A DNA stretch of 64,000 nucleotides from an uncultured Collinsella sp. (GCA_902492935.1 CABUNJ010000009.1:1-64000), one strand, 5' to 3'. Counted from the stretch's first letter, positions 9,372 through 18,235 are shown. Notes: generated from the letters alone by a model not told the origin. Made by a program: numbers and translations.

Positions 9372-10184
9372 ATGACAGCTATCGATCGAGACCGGGCGCG
9401 CGCGGCCTTCAAAAGCTACACCGATGCCTACGACGCCACCAACCCACGCATCGCGCTCAAAATCGAGCATACGTACCACGTGGCCGAGGCATGCGATGCC
9501 GTAGCGCGCGAGCAGGGCTGGTCGTCAGAAGATATTGACCTGGCATGGCTTTGCGGCCTGCTACACGATATGGGCCGCTTTGAGCAGCTGCGACGCTGGG
9601 ACACCTTTAAGGACGCCGAGAGCATGAGCCATGCGGCGCTGGGCATCGAGGTCCTCTTTGGCGAGAATCCCGCCGATGCACCCGCCGTAACGAGCATCCG
9701 CGACTTTATCGATGACCCGGCAGAAGATGAGCTCATCCGAGCGAGCATTGCCTATCACAGCGATTTCCGTCTACCCGCGCAGCTCGACGTGCGCACGCGA
9801 AGCTTCTGCGACATCGTACGCGATGGCGACAAGATCGACATTATGCGCACCATCGCCGACAGCAACGTCGACACCATCCTCAAAGTGGATGAGGACACGT
9901 TTCTTGCCAGCCACTTCTCGGCACCGACGCTTGCCGCCTTTGACGAGCATCGCTGCGTCGCGCGCGATGAACGCAACGAGCCGGCGGACTACCTGGTGGG
10001 GCTCATCTGCTTTATGTTTGAGCTCGTCTATCCGGCAAGTCGCGCTCTGGCGCGCGAGCAGGGCGATATCTACCGCCTGCTCGATGCGCCCTTTGGCATC
10101 ACGCGATCCTTCGCCGACCCCACCACGCAGGCAACCTGGAGCCGTCTTAAGGACGGGCTGCGCCGCTGGCTGGCGCGCGCCTAG
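9372..10184 (+). CDS. HD-domain phosphohydrolase-like protein
   Basis: A 270-residue soluble protein. The HD metal site is visible: HTYHVAE near residue 35, LLHDMGRFEQ near residue 68, and later IAYHSD and VRDGDKID. HD proteins hydrolyse nucleotides or phosphoesters; the substrate here is unknown. The start has AGGAAG seven bases upstream. Its stop codon overlaps the stop of the convergent etfA gene by three bases. Confidence 0.85.
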   Translation: MTAIDRDRARAAFKSYTDAYDATNPRIALKIEHTYHVAEACDAVAREQGWSSEDIDLAWLCGLLHDMGRFEQLRRWDTFKDAESMSHAALGIEVLFGENPADAPAVTSIRDFIDDPAEDELIRASIAYHSDFRLPAQLDVRTRSFCDIVRDGDKIDIMRTIADSNVDTILKVDEDTFLASHFSAPTLAAFDEHRCVARDERNEPADYLVGLICFMFELVYPASRALAREQGDIYRLLDAPFGITRSFADPTTQATWSRLKDGLRRWLARA

Positions 10185-11386
10185 CGCTCAAGCTGGGCCA
10201 GCAGCTCCTCGACGACCTCGACGGCATCCCCAACAACCTCGTACTGGGCAGCACCAAAAATGGGGGCATCCGGGTCCTCGTTGATGGCGATAATGCACTC
10301 CGCCCCACCGATGCCGGCAAGATGCTGGATGGCGCCCGAAACACCGATACTCACGAGAAGCTTGGGCGAAACCGATACGCCGGTCTGGCCAATCTGATGG
10401 CGATACTCCAACCAGCCGGCCTCCACGACAGGTCGCGTGCAACCAAGCTCGGCTCCCAGGGCCTCGGCAAGCCTTCGCATCAGTGGCAGGTTTTTCTTGG
10501 AACCAATGCCGCGACCCACCACGACCAGGCGCTCGGCATCGGCGATCGAAGCCTGCTGCCCCCACTCCTCGGCGGGAATCGAAATCTCGACACGAGCCCT
10601 GGCGTCTTCCGCAAGCATCACCTGGGTGATCGTGCCGGAACGGCCGTAGTCGAAGTCGGGAGCCTTAAAGATACCGGGGCGCACCGTTGCCATCTGGGGA
10701 CGATGATTGGGGCAGACAATGGTGGCCATCAGGTTGCCGCCAAACGCCGGACGCGTCTGTTGCAGCAGTCCCGTCTCCGTATCCATCGAAAGTACGGTGC
10801 AGTCAGCCGTAAGGCCCGTCTGCAAACGCACGGCAACGCCGGGTGCCAGTTCGCGGCCAAAAGCGGTCGCACCGTATAGGATGGCCTCGGGTTTGCGTTC
10901 GGCTACCAAATCGCAGATCAAGCTGGCGTAGACCTCCGCATCGTTTTGGCGCAGGCGCTCGTCGCGACAGGCCAGGACTTCGTCGGCGCCCGCGCAAACC
11001 AGATGCTCCAGGTCACCGAGAGAACCCTCGGGGCCCATGCCGGCCAGTGCCACCAGACGGCAGCCACGAGCATCGGCAAGCTCGCGGCCCTTGCCCATAA
11101 GCTCATAGGCAACGGGAGTCACCGTATCGTGCTCGTCGGTCTGCACGAATACCCAAATGTCTCGATACGCATCGAGGTCAACCGCGCCGGCGGTCTCGTC
11201 ACGCTCGATCGAGATAGCGTTGACAGGGCAGGCGTCGACGCACCCACCGCATAGGATGCAGCCGTCGGTTACGCGGGCGCATCGGCTGGGTCGTTCGCCT
11301 TCCACTACGATGCCGCCCGAGGCACAGGCGCGAACGCAGCGACCGCAGCCGACACAGGCTTCGCTATCGATAATCAGTCCGCTCAT
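10181..11386 (-). CDS. etfA: Electron transfer flavoprotein alpha subunit with N-terminal 2[4Fe-4S] ferredoxin domain
   Basis: A 401-residue protein. Residues 1-60 are a ferredoxin with two complete clusters (C11, C14, C17, C21 and C43, C46, C49, C53). The rest is EtfA: an N-terminal domain with LVALAGMGPEGSLG, and a C-terminal FAD domain with GRGIGSKKNLPLMRRLAEA, QIGQTG, GVSGAIQHLAG and IAINEDPDAPIFGAA. EtfA with a ferredoxin head is typical of Etf complexes partnering lactate or related dehydrogenases in anaerobes. It is the third gene of the operon, directly abutting etfB, with its ribosome site inside etfB. Confidence 0.95.
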   Translation of the reverse strand: MSGLIIDSEACVGCGRCVRACASGGIVVEGERPSRCARVTDGCILCGGCVDACPVNAISIERDETAGAVDLDAYRDIWVFVQTDEHDTVTPVAYELMGKGRELADARGCRLVALAGMGPEGSLGDLEHLVCAGADEVLACRDERLRQNDAEVYASLICDLVAERKPEAILYGATAFGRELAPGVAVRLQTGLTADCTVLSMDTETGLLQQTRPAFGGNLMATIVCPNHRPQMATVRPGIFKAPDFDYGRSGTITQVMLAEDARARVEISIPAEEWGQQASIADAERLVVVGRGIGSKKNLPLMRRLAEALGAELGCTRPVVEAGWLEYRHQIGQTGVSVSPKLLVSIGVSGAIQHLAGIGGAECIIAINEDPDAPIFGAAQYEVVGDAVEVVEELLAQLER

Positions 11387-12208
11387 CTATGCCATCCCCT
11401 CGATAATCTTGGCAAGTTTTACCGCCTGCTCGGACGCCGTTCCCTCAACGGCCTCGCACGTTTGGTCACGGTCGGGCACAAACGAGCGCACGACCTGTGT
11501 CGGCGACCCGGCAAGACCGCAACGCGCGGGGTCGGCGTTCACGTCGGCGGCACTGACCACGCGCACGTCCGCCTCCTCCGCCGCGCGAATACCGGCAATA
11601 CTCGGCATACGCAACTGGCCAATCTCCTTGGCAGTCGTCATCGCGCACGGCATCTCAAGATACACCGTCTCCTCGCCGGCATCGCATCCGTGAATGAGCG
11701 CCAGCGAGCCACAGGTCGTAAAGCCCGCGCTCTGCACGCAACTCACGTCGGTCACGCAGGGAATCTCAAAGGCACCGGCAAGCTCGGGACCAATCTGGGC
11801 CGTATCGCCATCCACCGCCATCTTGCCGCAGATGAGCAGGTCGAAGTCCTCGTCGAGCGCCTCGATGCCGCATTTGAGAGCATAGGTGGTCGCCAGGGTA
11901 TCGGCACCTGCAAAGGCGCGATCGGTCAGCAGCAGCGCGTCGTCGGCGCCTCGGGCGATGCAGTCGCGCAGCAGCGACTCGGTCGCGGGGATGCCCATCG
12001 ACACCACCGTCACGCGCACATCCATGCCAAAGCCGATAAAGTCGTCCTTCAGCGCCAGCGCGCATTCCAAAGCGCTCGCATCAAAGGGATTAATGACCGC
12101 CTGCTTGCCATCGCGCACGATGGTATTGGTCTTGGGGTCCATCTTGACCTCGGTGCTGCCCGGCACGGCCTTGACGCACACCACCATATGGAAATCGCTC
12201 ATCTTCAC
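11387..12208 (-). CDS. etfB: Electron transfer flavoprotein beta subunit
   Basis: A 273-residue EtfB-like protein. It opens with MVVCVKAVPGSTEVKMDP, has NPFDASALECALALKD, and carries AVDGDTAQIGPELAG, a run resembling the loop found in bifurcating-type EtfB proteins that hold a second FAD. The reported start is GTG at 12208, overlapping the TGA of the oxidase gene (GTGA); ATG at 12202 is an equally possible start and differs by two residues. With etfA and the FAD oxidase it should form one electron-transfer complex. Confidence 0.93.
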   Translation of the reverse strand: MKMSDFHMVVCVKAVPGSTEVKMDPKTNTIVRDGKQAVINPFDASALECALALKDDFIGFGMDVRVTVVSMGIPATESLLRDCIARGADDALLLTDRAFAGADTLATTYALKCGIEALDEDFDLLICGKMAVDGDTAQIGPELAGAFEIPCVTDVSCVQSAGFTTCGSLALIHGCDAGEETVYLEMPCAMTTAKEIGQLRMPSIAGIRAAEEADVRVVSAADVNADPARCGLAGSPTQVVRSFVPDRDQTCEAVEGTASEQAVKLAKIIEGMA

Positions 12209-13806
12209 GCGCCCCCTTTCTGGACGAGCTCATCCAAGAGCTTCTCCGAAAACAGGTTGCCGCGACCCAGCTGCCCGTCGGGATCGAGCTGGAGCTTGAG
12301 CCGCGCCGACTCGACCATGGCCTCGTGACCGTACATCGTCTCTAAGAAGCCCGCCTTGATCTTGCCGACGCCGTGCTCGGCAGAAACGGCACCGCCCATA
12401 GCCGTTACCTCCGCAGCCCACTGGGCAAACAGCTCGCCACCGCGACGGTAGTCCTGCGCATCGCGCGGCAGGATGTTCACATGCAGATGGTTGTTACCGA
12501 TGTGCCCCCAGGCAGCAGATTCAAGCCCGCTTTCGGCCAGTGTGCGGCGATAGAGGGCCACGACATCGGCAAGGCGTGCATTGGGCACCGACATGTCCGA
12601 ACCCAGTTTGGTGATGGTGGGATCCGTGCGGCGACGCTCGTCGATAAGCATGTTGACGCTCTCGGGGACCGCATGGCGGAAGAACCGCTGGCACTCGCGA
12701 TCAACCTCGGTGCGCGCGACCCATGTCGCATCGTCGCGGCCACCCGCAAACTCGAGCACCCATCCCAGGTGGTACAGTTCCTCGGTCGCCTGGGCCTCGT
12801 CATCGCAGTCGAGCTCCACGTAGACACAGACCTTGGCCTCTTTGTCGAGCGCCGGCAGCGAGGCAAACGCCGTCGACTGCTCGCGCTGGCGACGTAGAAT
12901 ATCCAGGGCGCCAGCGTCGAAGTACTCGATGGCAGCCGCATGGGACAGGACGGGACGCATGGAATCGGTAAAGGACACGGCCTTGTCTTCGCTATCGAAA
13001 AAGCAGCTCACACCCCAAACGACCGCAGGCGCCGCCTGCAGGGCGATCTCGAGCTCGGTAATGACGCCGAGTGTGCCGCACGCACCGATAAACAGATCGA
13101 TAGCATCCATTTCGTCCGCAACGAAATAGCCTGAGGCATTTTTTGTCTTGGGCATGGTATAGCCGGGAAGATCGAGCTCGAGCGTACGGCCCACTGCCGT
13201 CACGAGCGACAGGTGGCGGCCCTGGGCAAAAGCCTCGCCGCGCTGAAGCTCAAGCAAATCGCCATCAGCCAGCGCGACGTGGAGTCCCGTGATATGCGGG
13301 CGCATGGGGCCGTAAGCGTAGCTGCGGGCGCCGGAGGCGTTGCATGCCGCCATGCCACCCAGACAGGCAGATGCCTCGGTGGGATCGGTGGGAAAGAACT
13401 GCTCGGGGGACTCTTGGAACTCCTCGTAGGCCTCAAGCGATGCCTGGTCCCAACCAGCGGTCGGCAGTACCTTCTTGCTCAGCTGCTTACGCAGCTCCGA
13501 GAGCACAACGCCCGGCTCCACGCGCAGCAGAAATTGGCCTTGTTCATCGCGGCGAAGGCCCAAGTAGCGATTCATACGGGAAGTATTGAGGATATGCCCA
13601 CCGTGGGGCACGGCACCGGCGGCAAGGCCGGTTCGGGCGCCCTGAACCGTTACCGGGACACGCTCGGCATGGAGCGTTTCCAAAATGGCACGGACCTCGT
13701 CTTCCGTTGTCGGAAACGAGATGCTCGATGCTTCGCCCGATGCACGAGATTCATCGCGGCCATACTCTTCGAACTCATCGGTGAAGGGTTTAATGGTTGC
13801 AGACAC
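12205..13806 (-). CDS. FAD-linked D-lactate/glycolate-type dehydrogenase (GlcD/LctD family)
   Basis: A 533-residue protein with an N-terminal FAD_binding_4 fold (VPVTVQGARTGLAAGAVPHG; later GGMAACNASGARSYAYG and FIGACGTLGVITELE) and a C-terminal FAD-oxidase domain with HIGNNHLHVNILP and SAEHGVGKIKAGFLE. It is first in an operon with etfB and etfA. The same three parts make up the electron-confurcating lactate dehydrogenase of acetogens (LctBCD), in which NAD+ reduction by lactate is driven by reduced ferredoxin. The substrate here is inferred as a 2-hydroxy acid, not shown. No lactate permease is adjacent. Confidence 0.88.
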   Translation of the reverse strand: MSATIKPFTDEFEEYGRDESRASGEASSISFPTTEDEVRAILETLHAERVPVTVQGARTGLAAGAVPHGGHILNTSRMNRYLGLRRDEQGQFLLRVEPGVVLSELRKQLSKKVLPTAGWDQASLEAYEEFQESPEQFFPTDPTEASACLGGMAACNASGARSYAYGPMRPHITGLHVALADGDLLELQRGEAFAQGRHLSLVTAVGRTLELDLPGYTMPKTKNASGYFVADEMDAIDLFIGACGTLGVITELEIALQAAPAVVWGVSCFFDSEDKAVSFTDSMRPVLSHAAAIEYFDAGALDILRRQREQSTAFASLPALDKEAKVCVYVELDCDDEAQATEELYHLGWVLEFAGGRDDATWVARTEVDRECQRFFRHAVPESVNMLIDERRRTDPTITKLGSDMSVPNARLADVVALYRRTLAESGLESAAWGHIGNNHLHVNILPRDAQDYRRGGELFAQWAAEVTAMGGAVSAEHGVGKIKAGFLETMYGHEAMVESARLKLQLDPDGQLGRGNLFSEKLLDELVQKGGA

Positions 13807-14152
13807 GCGAACTCCCCCTTTAGCTAACTACAGTGTTTGCAGGGAGATGTTACCGCATCGTTTCGTCGACGTGTTCGAGACCGTCTCCATAATTGGCGAT
13901 TTTTACGTTTGTGCAATTCGGCGAACGGCAAGGCTTCCTCGGCAGACGATGCTTTTGACAAATATCGCCCCGCCGTCGCCGACCGCTCGATTGTCGCTCG
14001 AAAAAAGTTGAAGTAATTTTTTCCACCTTTTACCTGCGGAGATGTCAATCCGTCAAGCATTTGGTCAGAAATTGGTCAAGTAGCGGCTGATACGGTCGGC
14101 GTCGACAGCCAAAACCGATAGAAGTTTTGGCCCCAGAAGCAGGGAGGTTCCC
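13807..14152. other. Intergenic region between the Etf operon and the surface-protein cluster
   Basis: 346 bp between divergent genes. It is AT-richer than its flanks and should hold both promoters. The only clear structure is the hairpin at 14108-14131. No small gene with a ribosome site was recognised on either strand. Confidence 0.6.
14108..14131 (+). promoter_or_regulatory. Leader hairpin upstream of the surface-protein cluster
   Basis: A perfect 8-bp stem (GCCAAAAC/GTTTTGGC) with an 8-nt loop ends ten bases before the GGGAGG ribosome site of the gene at 14153. It may stabilise the mRNA or bind a regulator; no T-run follows, so it is not a terminator. Confidence 0.5.
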
Positions 14153-14449
14153 ATGGCATATTACTGGCCCCAGTACGGCGTCGCCATCGAGGTCGACGAC
14201 GATCCCTATCTCCTGCCTTTCGACGAAGAGGCTTTCCCCGATACGGCGGTCTACCACGTCACCACCGATGTTATCTGCGACCCCGAGTCGTTCTCGGCGC
14301 TCGCCCACCACATCGCGCGTATCCACGACATCGAGCTCCCTCACGACTTTGACGAGCTCATCTACTCGCGCCGCCTGATGCTTCACATGCTCTTTGGAGC
14401 GGACCCGTCCACGTTCGCGCGTGTCTACACCACCAAGGACGCCGCATGA
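14153..14449 (+). CDS. Small acidic protein of unknown function, first gene of surface cluster
   Basis: 98 residues, not recognised. It opens MAYYWPQYGVAIEVDDDPYL, is rich in Asp/Glu and His, and has no signal peptide or membrane helix, so it is probably cytoplasmic. GGGAGG lies five bases before the ATG. Its stop overlaps the ATG of the next gene (ATGA), so the two are translated together. Its position suggests it serves the membrane and secreted proteins that follow. Confidence 0.75.
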   Translation: MAYYWPQYGVAIEVDDDPYLLPFDEEAFPDTAVYHVTTDVICDPESFSALAHHIARIHDIELPHDFDELIYSRRLMLHMLFGADPSTFARVYTTKDAA

Positions 14450-14955
14450 GTGCGAAGAAGCCGCCCCGCCTCGCAGGACTGGGGCGTCGCAAGAAACTCG
14501 TCGTTGTCTGCCTGGCTATCGTCTGCGCCCTCATCGCCGTAGGGCTATACGCCTGGCAGTCGCAGCCCGTGCCCGAAGCGGGCGCCTCAGTCACGACGGC
14601 AGAGGGTAAATCGCGACAAGAAATCCAAGATGAGCTCGATGCCATCGTCCGCGACAACATGATGACTATTTCGGTCGCGCCGGTCGCTCAGCTACAGGAG
14701 GACGGCAAGCTGCGCGTCAACGTGCAAAACGTCCAAGACAATAAATTTCCCCAGCGATTCCGCGTCATCCAAAACGACGAGACCATGTACGAATCCGGTG
14801 TGGTCGAGACCGGCAAGACAATCGAGACGTGCCCCGCCGGCGACATCAAAGAAGGCGAGGCATACATCGAGATCCAGGCACTCGATGCCAAGACCCTCGA
14901 CAGCCACGGCAATCCGACACGTGTCAAGGTACGGGTTGAGCAAGCCGAGAACTAG
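14446..14955 (+). CDS. Membrane-anchored extracytoplasmic protein of unknown function
   Basis: 169 residues. A basic start is followed by one membrane helix (about residues 20-41) and an outer domain of about 125 residues that reads as a beta-rich fold (RFRVIQNDETMYESGVVETG, then GEAYIEIQALD). It looks like a type II membrane protein facing outward, perhaps a chaperone, receptor or tether for the secreted proteins encoded next. No family is recognised. It is coupled to the upstream gene by a 4-bp overlap. Confidence 0.78.
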   Translation: MSAKKPPRLAGLGRRKKLVVVCLAIVCALIAVGLYAWQSQPVPEAGASVTTAEGKSRQEIQDELDAIVRDNMMTISVAPVAQLQEDGKLRVNVQNVQDNKFPQRFRVIQNDETMYESGVVETGKTIETCPAGDIKEGEAYIEIQALDAKTLDSHGNPTRVKVRVEQAEN

Positions 14956-15045
14956 CTTTTTCGACCGACGCGGCACCGCACGCAATTCACCAGCATTCGT
15001 CCAATCATCGCGGGGACGGCCCGCGGCGAATAGAAAGGAACGACC

Positions 15046-15645
15046 ATGGACATCACCAGGAACATGAACGGAGCCAGAGCGCTCGTCGTGGGCGCAGGGC
15101 TCGCGCTCGCGCTCGCAATGGGCGCCGCCCCGACGCCAGCTCTGGCAGCCGGGCGCGTTGGAACCACAAAAGTAATGGTCAGGACCGAGATCGACAACGT
15201 AGAGTTCAAAGTTCCGACGGTTATTCCCTTCGTCGCCAAGGCCGACGGCACGCTTCAGGGCCCCTCAGAAGACGCGACCACCATCGACAATCATTCGGCC
15301 TACGGCATCCATGTCACCAACATGAAGATCGACGCCATGAACACCTGGACCATTGCCGCCGACGCCAAGGCCGGAACCGCGCAGAATTCCATCGACTTTA
15401 AGGTCGGCCCCAACGGCGCACTCCAGAACGCCAGCGCCGCAATGCAGGAGACGGGCCTCGATCTTTCCAAGAATGCAGCCTTCGACATGGGCTACCAGGG
15501 CATTGCCGGCGGCACGGACAAAATTAAGCTCAAGACAAGCGGAAACGTCGCCCGCGTCACGCGCGACATCTTCCGCGTAACCGGCGAAGGCGATCAGGTC
15601 GCAACGATCACCTGGACGGTCGAGCCCGGTGCACACACGGCATAA
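15046..15645 (+). CDS. Secreted protein with WxL-like features
   Basis: 199 residues with a signal peptide (hydrophobic run ending PTPALAA). The mature part is beta-rich. It begins TTKVMVRTEIDNVEFKVPTV, contains NTWTIAADAKAG, and ends ATITWTVEPGAHTA. The two W-x-hydrophobic tripeptides and the opening motif resemble WxL/TasA-like Gram-positive surface proteins, but the match is loose. There is no sorting signal, so it may attach non-covalently, possibly through the neighbouring anchored stub. The ribosome site GAAAGGA precedes the ATG. Confidence 0.75.
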   Translation: MDITRNMNGARALVVGAGLALALAMGAAPTPALAAGRVGTTKVMVRTEIDNVEFKVPTVIPFVAKADGTLQGPSEDATTIDNHSAYGIHVTNMKIDAMNTWTIAADAKAGTAQNSIDFKVGPNGALQNASAAMQETGLDLSKNAAFDMGYQGIAGGTDKIKLKTSGNVARVTRDIFRVTGEGDQVATITWTVEPGAHTA

Positions 15646-15910
15646 GGCCGTCGCCCTGGCCGCCGCCGTCAGTATCCTAGCGTTTGGGCCAGCCATGGCC
15701 TTTGCCCAGCAAGAACAGGCGCAGGCCGCCACGCAGGTGACGGTCGACCTCTCGGAGCTCGACCGCGGCTGCCGCGAGGAACCGTTGGCTCAGACAGGCG
15801 ACAGACGATGGCTCTTGGCAGCAGGCGCCACGGCAGCAGGCGCGGGAACCGCCGGCCTCGGTCTGCACATCAAACGCAGCCAGAAACGAAACACGGACAG
15901 GCCACACTAA
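15629..15910 (+). CDS. Very short sortase-anchored surface stub (LAQTGD signal)
   Basis: 93 residues: a signal peptide (cleavage near AMAFA), only about 30 mature residues (TQVTVDLSELDRGCREEP), then LAQTGD, a hydrophobic helix and the basic tail KRSQKRN. This is a sortase substrate with Ala at the Pro position of LPxTG. It starts at GTG overlapping the end of the upstream secreted protein (17 bp). A stub this short cannot do much alone and is best read as a wall anchor or pilus-base-like piece for a partner. One mature Cys is present. No sortase gene is in the window. Confidence 0.75.
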   Translation: MHTRHKAVALAAAVSILAFGPAMAFAQQEQAQAATQVTVDLSELDRGCREEPLAQTGDRRWLLAAGATAAGAGTAGLGLHIKRSQKRNTDRPH

Positions 15911-15928
15911 ATTAGCTAAGGAGACCCC

Positions 15929-17359
15929 ATGGCATCGAAGAACCTTTTGCCCGTCGTCGCACTCTGCGGCGCGCTCGCAACCGGAACGCCTGTCGCCGCT
16001 TGGGCGACTCCCGTCATGGCAGACTCCTTACCAGCAGCCCTAAGCTCCGCACCAAATCCGTCGAGCGCCATTGCGTGCAAGCGTTTTTCGTTCGCACAGG
16101 CCGCAATCTCAACCTCGGGATGCCTTCGTCGTAATACGGACGGCTCGATAGTCGTGGATATCAATCGTTCGAACAAGGCAAACGGCTCCCAGGCGGGGTG
16201 CGCCGTCTGCACGTGGCGCTCGATTGTGCTCGATGCAGATGGCGATCCGTGCGATTTGGGGTTGCGCATCGATATCGCTTCGGTCGATGACTCGGCGAAC
16301 GGAGCGAAGGTCGCCTTCGACGGTGCGTTTTTCGAGAAAGGAGGCGGTATATGTCTGGGCTGCGCCGCCGCGAATGCAGACGATGTGCAGCCCACCCTCT
16401 CATTCACGGCATCGCTGCGGCTGACCAAGGCGGGCACCGATGCCATCGCGGCGGGAGAAGCATCCCTGCTGTTCTACGCCGCCAGCACCGAAGACACAGA
16501 CATTCATTTCGAGAAGCCGGCCGGATCGCTCAGCCTTACGCGCGGGACGGAGGCAGGCCCTATTGCGATCGATACCCACACGCTAGGCAGGCAACGCATT
16601 CTTGCCGACCCGGCGCTTCTCGAGATGGAGTGGAACGGATCCGGAGCCGTCGGGATTGTCCCCTCCGCGCTTGACGCCAAGACGCTCCCCTCAAACGACG
16701 AACCCATCAACGCAACCATACAAGAAGAGAGCACGGACAAAGAAGCAGGTGCGGGCGACACGCCGTCGCCGACAAACAGCGTCCCAGCTTCTTTCGAAGC
16801 ACCGAATGAGCCCGCTACCGGTCCAAACGATCCCGAGCTCGCGGACAGTCTGGGGCTTGCTGATCCTCAGGAGATCGATGAAGGTAACTGCTGCGTGCTT
16901 GCCGCCCTCGACCACACAGAGGTCATCGATGCTGCAAACATCGAAGTTGCCGCCGCCAATCAGCCCGTCCGCAAGTCGGCCATCATCGCATTTCCCGAAT
17001 CCATCGAAGTCGTCTTTTTGCCATCGGGCGAGGTCGTGGCCCCAACACTGCTCACCTTGTTGGGCGCCAAGAATACTCGAAACGAAATTAAAAAGGTCAC
17101 GGTTGTCGACCCTGCAACCACCGCTAAACTGCGTCTATACGCCGTTGCCCCAGACGGAGGCAAGACCTTGGAATTCGATGGCGACACACTTCTAGCCTGG
17201 CGACGTCTGGACATTATGCAAGACGTCTCGTATCAGATCGAACTCGAAGGGTTTGATCGTGCCCGCGATGCCAATATCATCGCCGCGGCTATTGAATCCC
17301 CGCAGCGGCTTATGACACTGCGCTTTGACTACTACCCCTATGTCCCGACAACCACCTGA
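15929..17359 (+). CDS. Secreted surface protein of unknown function, last gene of cluster
   Basis: 476 residues with a signal peptide (hydrophobic run ending AAWA). The first half of the mature part is Cys-containing (AGCAVCTW, GICLGCAAAN) and beta-rich with LSFTASLRLTKAGTDAIAAG. A Pro/Ser/Glu-rich linker (about residues 250-320) separates it from a C-terminal domain that includes PSGEVVAPTLLTLLGAKNTR. No sorting signal or membrane anchor is seen at the C-terminus. AAGGAG lies six bases before the ATG. The 18-bp gap to the stub gene keeps it in the same operon. The product probably lies outside the cell; its role is unknown. Confidence 0.75.
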   Translation: MASKNLLPVVALCGALATGTPVAAWATPVMADSLPAALSSAPNPSSAIACKRFSFAQAAISTSGCLRRNTDGSIVVDINRSNKANGSQAGCAVCTWRSIVLDADGDPCDLGLRIDIASVDDSANGAKVAFDGAFFEKGGGICLGCAAANADDVQPTLSFTASLRLTKAGTDAIAAGEASLLFYAASTEDTDIHFEKPAGSLSLTRGTEAGPIAIDTHTLGRQRILADPALLEMEWNGSGAVGIVPSALDAKTLPSNDEPINATIQEESTDKEAGAGDTPSPTNSVPASFEAPNEPATGPNDPELADSLGLADPQEIDEGNCCVLAALDHTEVIDAANIEVAAANQPVRKSAIIAFPESIEVVFLPSGEVVAPTLLTLLGAKNTRNEIKKVTVVDPATTAKLRLYAVAPDGGKTLEFDGDTLLAWRRLDIMQDVSYQIELEGFDRARDANIIAAAIESPQRLMTLRFDYYPYVPTTT

Positions 17360-17382
17360 GGCTTAAATGCTGCGCATCATTC

Positions 17383-17408
17383 CTAATACCACTTATATAA
17401 CGTATTAG
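17383..17408 (+). promoter_or_regulatory. Inverted repeat around an AT-rich promoter-like stretch
   Basis: CTAATAC and GTATTAG arms flank CACTTATATAAC, which could hold a -10 element for the DUF554 gene. The arrangement could be an operator. Weak evidence. Confidence 0.3.
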
Positions 17409-17477
17409 ATGAGTCGCGATGTACCTCGCATTTCGTTCTGCTACGATTGCCACGTTGGCATCAATACAGGAGGGCTC

Positions 17478-18194
17478 ATGCCGGGCTTGGGAACAATCAT
17501 CAACGTTGCGCTTTTAGTTGCGGGCGGTTTTTTGGGATTAGCGGGCGGCCGCTTCATTACACCGCGCATCCAAGACACGCTCATGAAAGCATCGGGGCTG
17601 TGCGTCCTGTTTATCGGCCTGGGCGGCACCATGCAAAAGATGCTCATCATCGATGGAAAGGCGCTAGCGACCACCGGTACCACCATGCTCATCGTCTCAT
17701 TTGCGCTCGGTTCGCTCATCGGCGAGGCCATCAACTTGGAGGCCGCCATCGAGAACCTTGGCGAATGGCTCAAGCGCAAGACTGGCAGTGAGGGCGATAA
17801 CGAGTTCACCAACGCTTTTGTCTCGACTTCACTCACCGTGTGCATCGGCGCCATGGCCATTGTGGGATCGATCCAGGACGGCCTGCTCGGCGACTGGTCA
17901 ACGCTTGCCCTCAAGGGCGCACTGGACTGCATCATCGTCTGCACCATGACGGCCTCGCTTGGCCGCGGCTGCATCTTCTCCGCCCTGCCCGTCGCCGTGT
18001 TCCAGGGGACGATCACGCTGTTTGCCGGTGCACTCTCCCCCATCATGACCACGGCAGCCCTCGACAGCCTTTCGCTCGTAGGCTCCATGCTCATCTTCTG
18101 CGTCGGCGTCAACCTCATCCGTCCTCAGACCTTCCGCACGGCCAATATGCTCCCCTCCGTCGTCATCGCCGTCATCTACGCCCTCCTGTTCTAA
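17478..18194 (+). CDS. DUF554 family membrane protein
   Basis: 238 residues with about six membrane helices and DUF554-type stretches: MPGLGTIINVALLVAGGFLG at the start, GLCVLFIGLGGTMQKML, and SLTVCIGAMAIVGSIQDGL. Function is unknown; the family is widespread in Firmicutes and Actinobacteria. ATG at 17478 has AGGAGG upstream; a longer reading from 17409 is not preferred. It lies 88 bp before the TerB-like operon and may or may not be co-transcribed with it. Confidence 0.85.
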   Translation: MPGLGTIINVALLVAGGFLGLAGGRFITPRIQDTLMKASGLCVLFIGLGGTMQKMLIIDGKALATTGTTMLIVSFALGSLIGEAINLEAAIENLGEWLKRKTGSEGDNEFTNAFVSTSLTVCIGAMAIVGSIQDGLLGDWSTLALKGALDCIIVCTMTASLGRGCIFSALPVAVFQGTITLFAGALSPIMTTAALDSLSLVGSMLIFCVGVNLIRPQTFRTANMLPSVVIAVIYALLF

Positions 18195-18235
18195 ATCTAT
18201 CTACGCAGCGGTATCTCGAACACCTGTTTGATGCT

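Noticed and set aside
17376..17408. Motif ATCATTCCTAATA shared with the rubrerythrin upstream region (40985-40997)
   Set aside because: A single 13-base match is expected by chance in a window this size.
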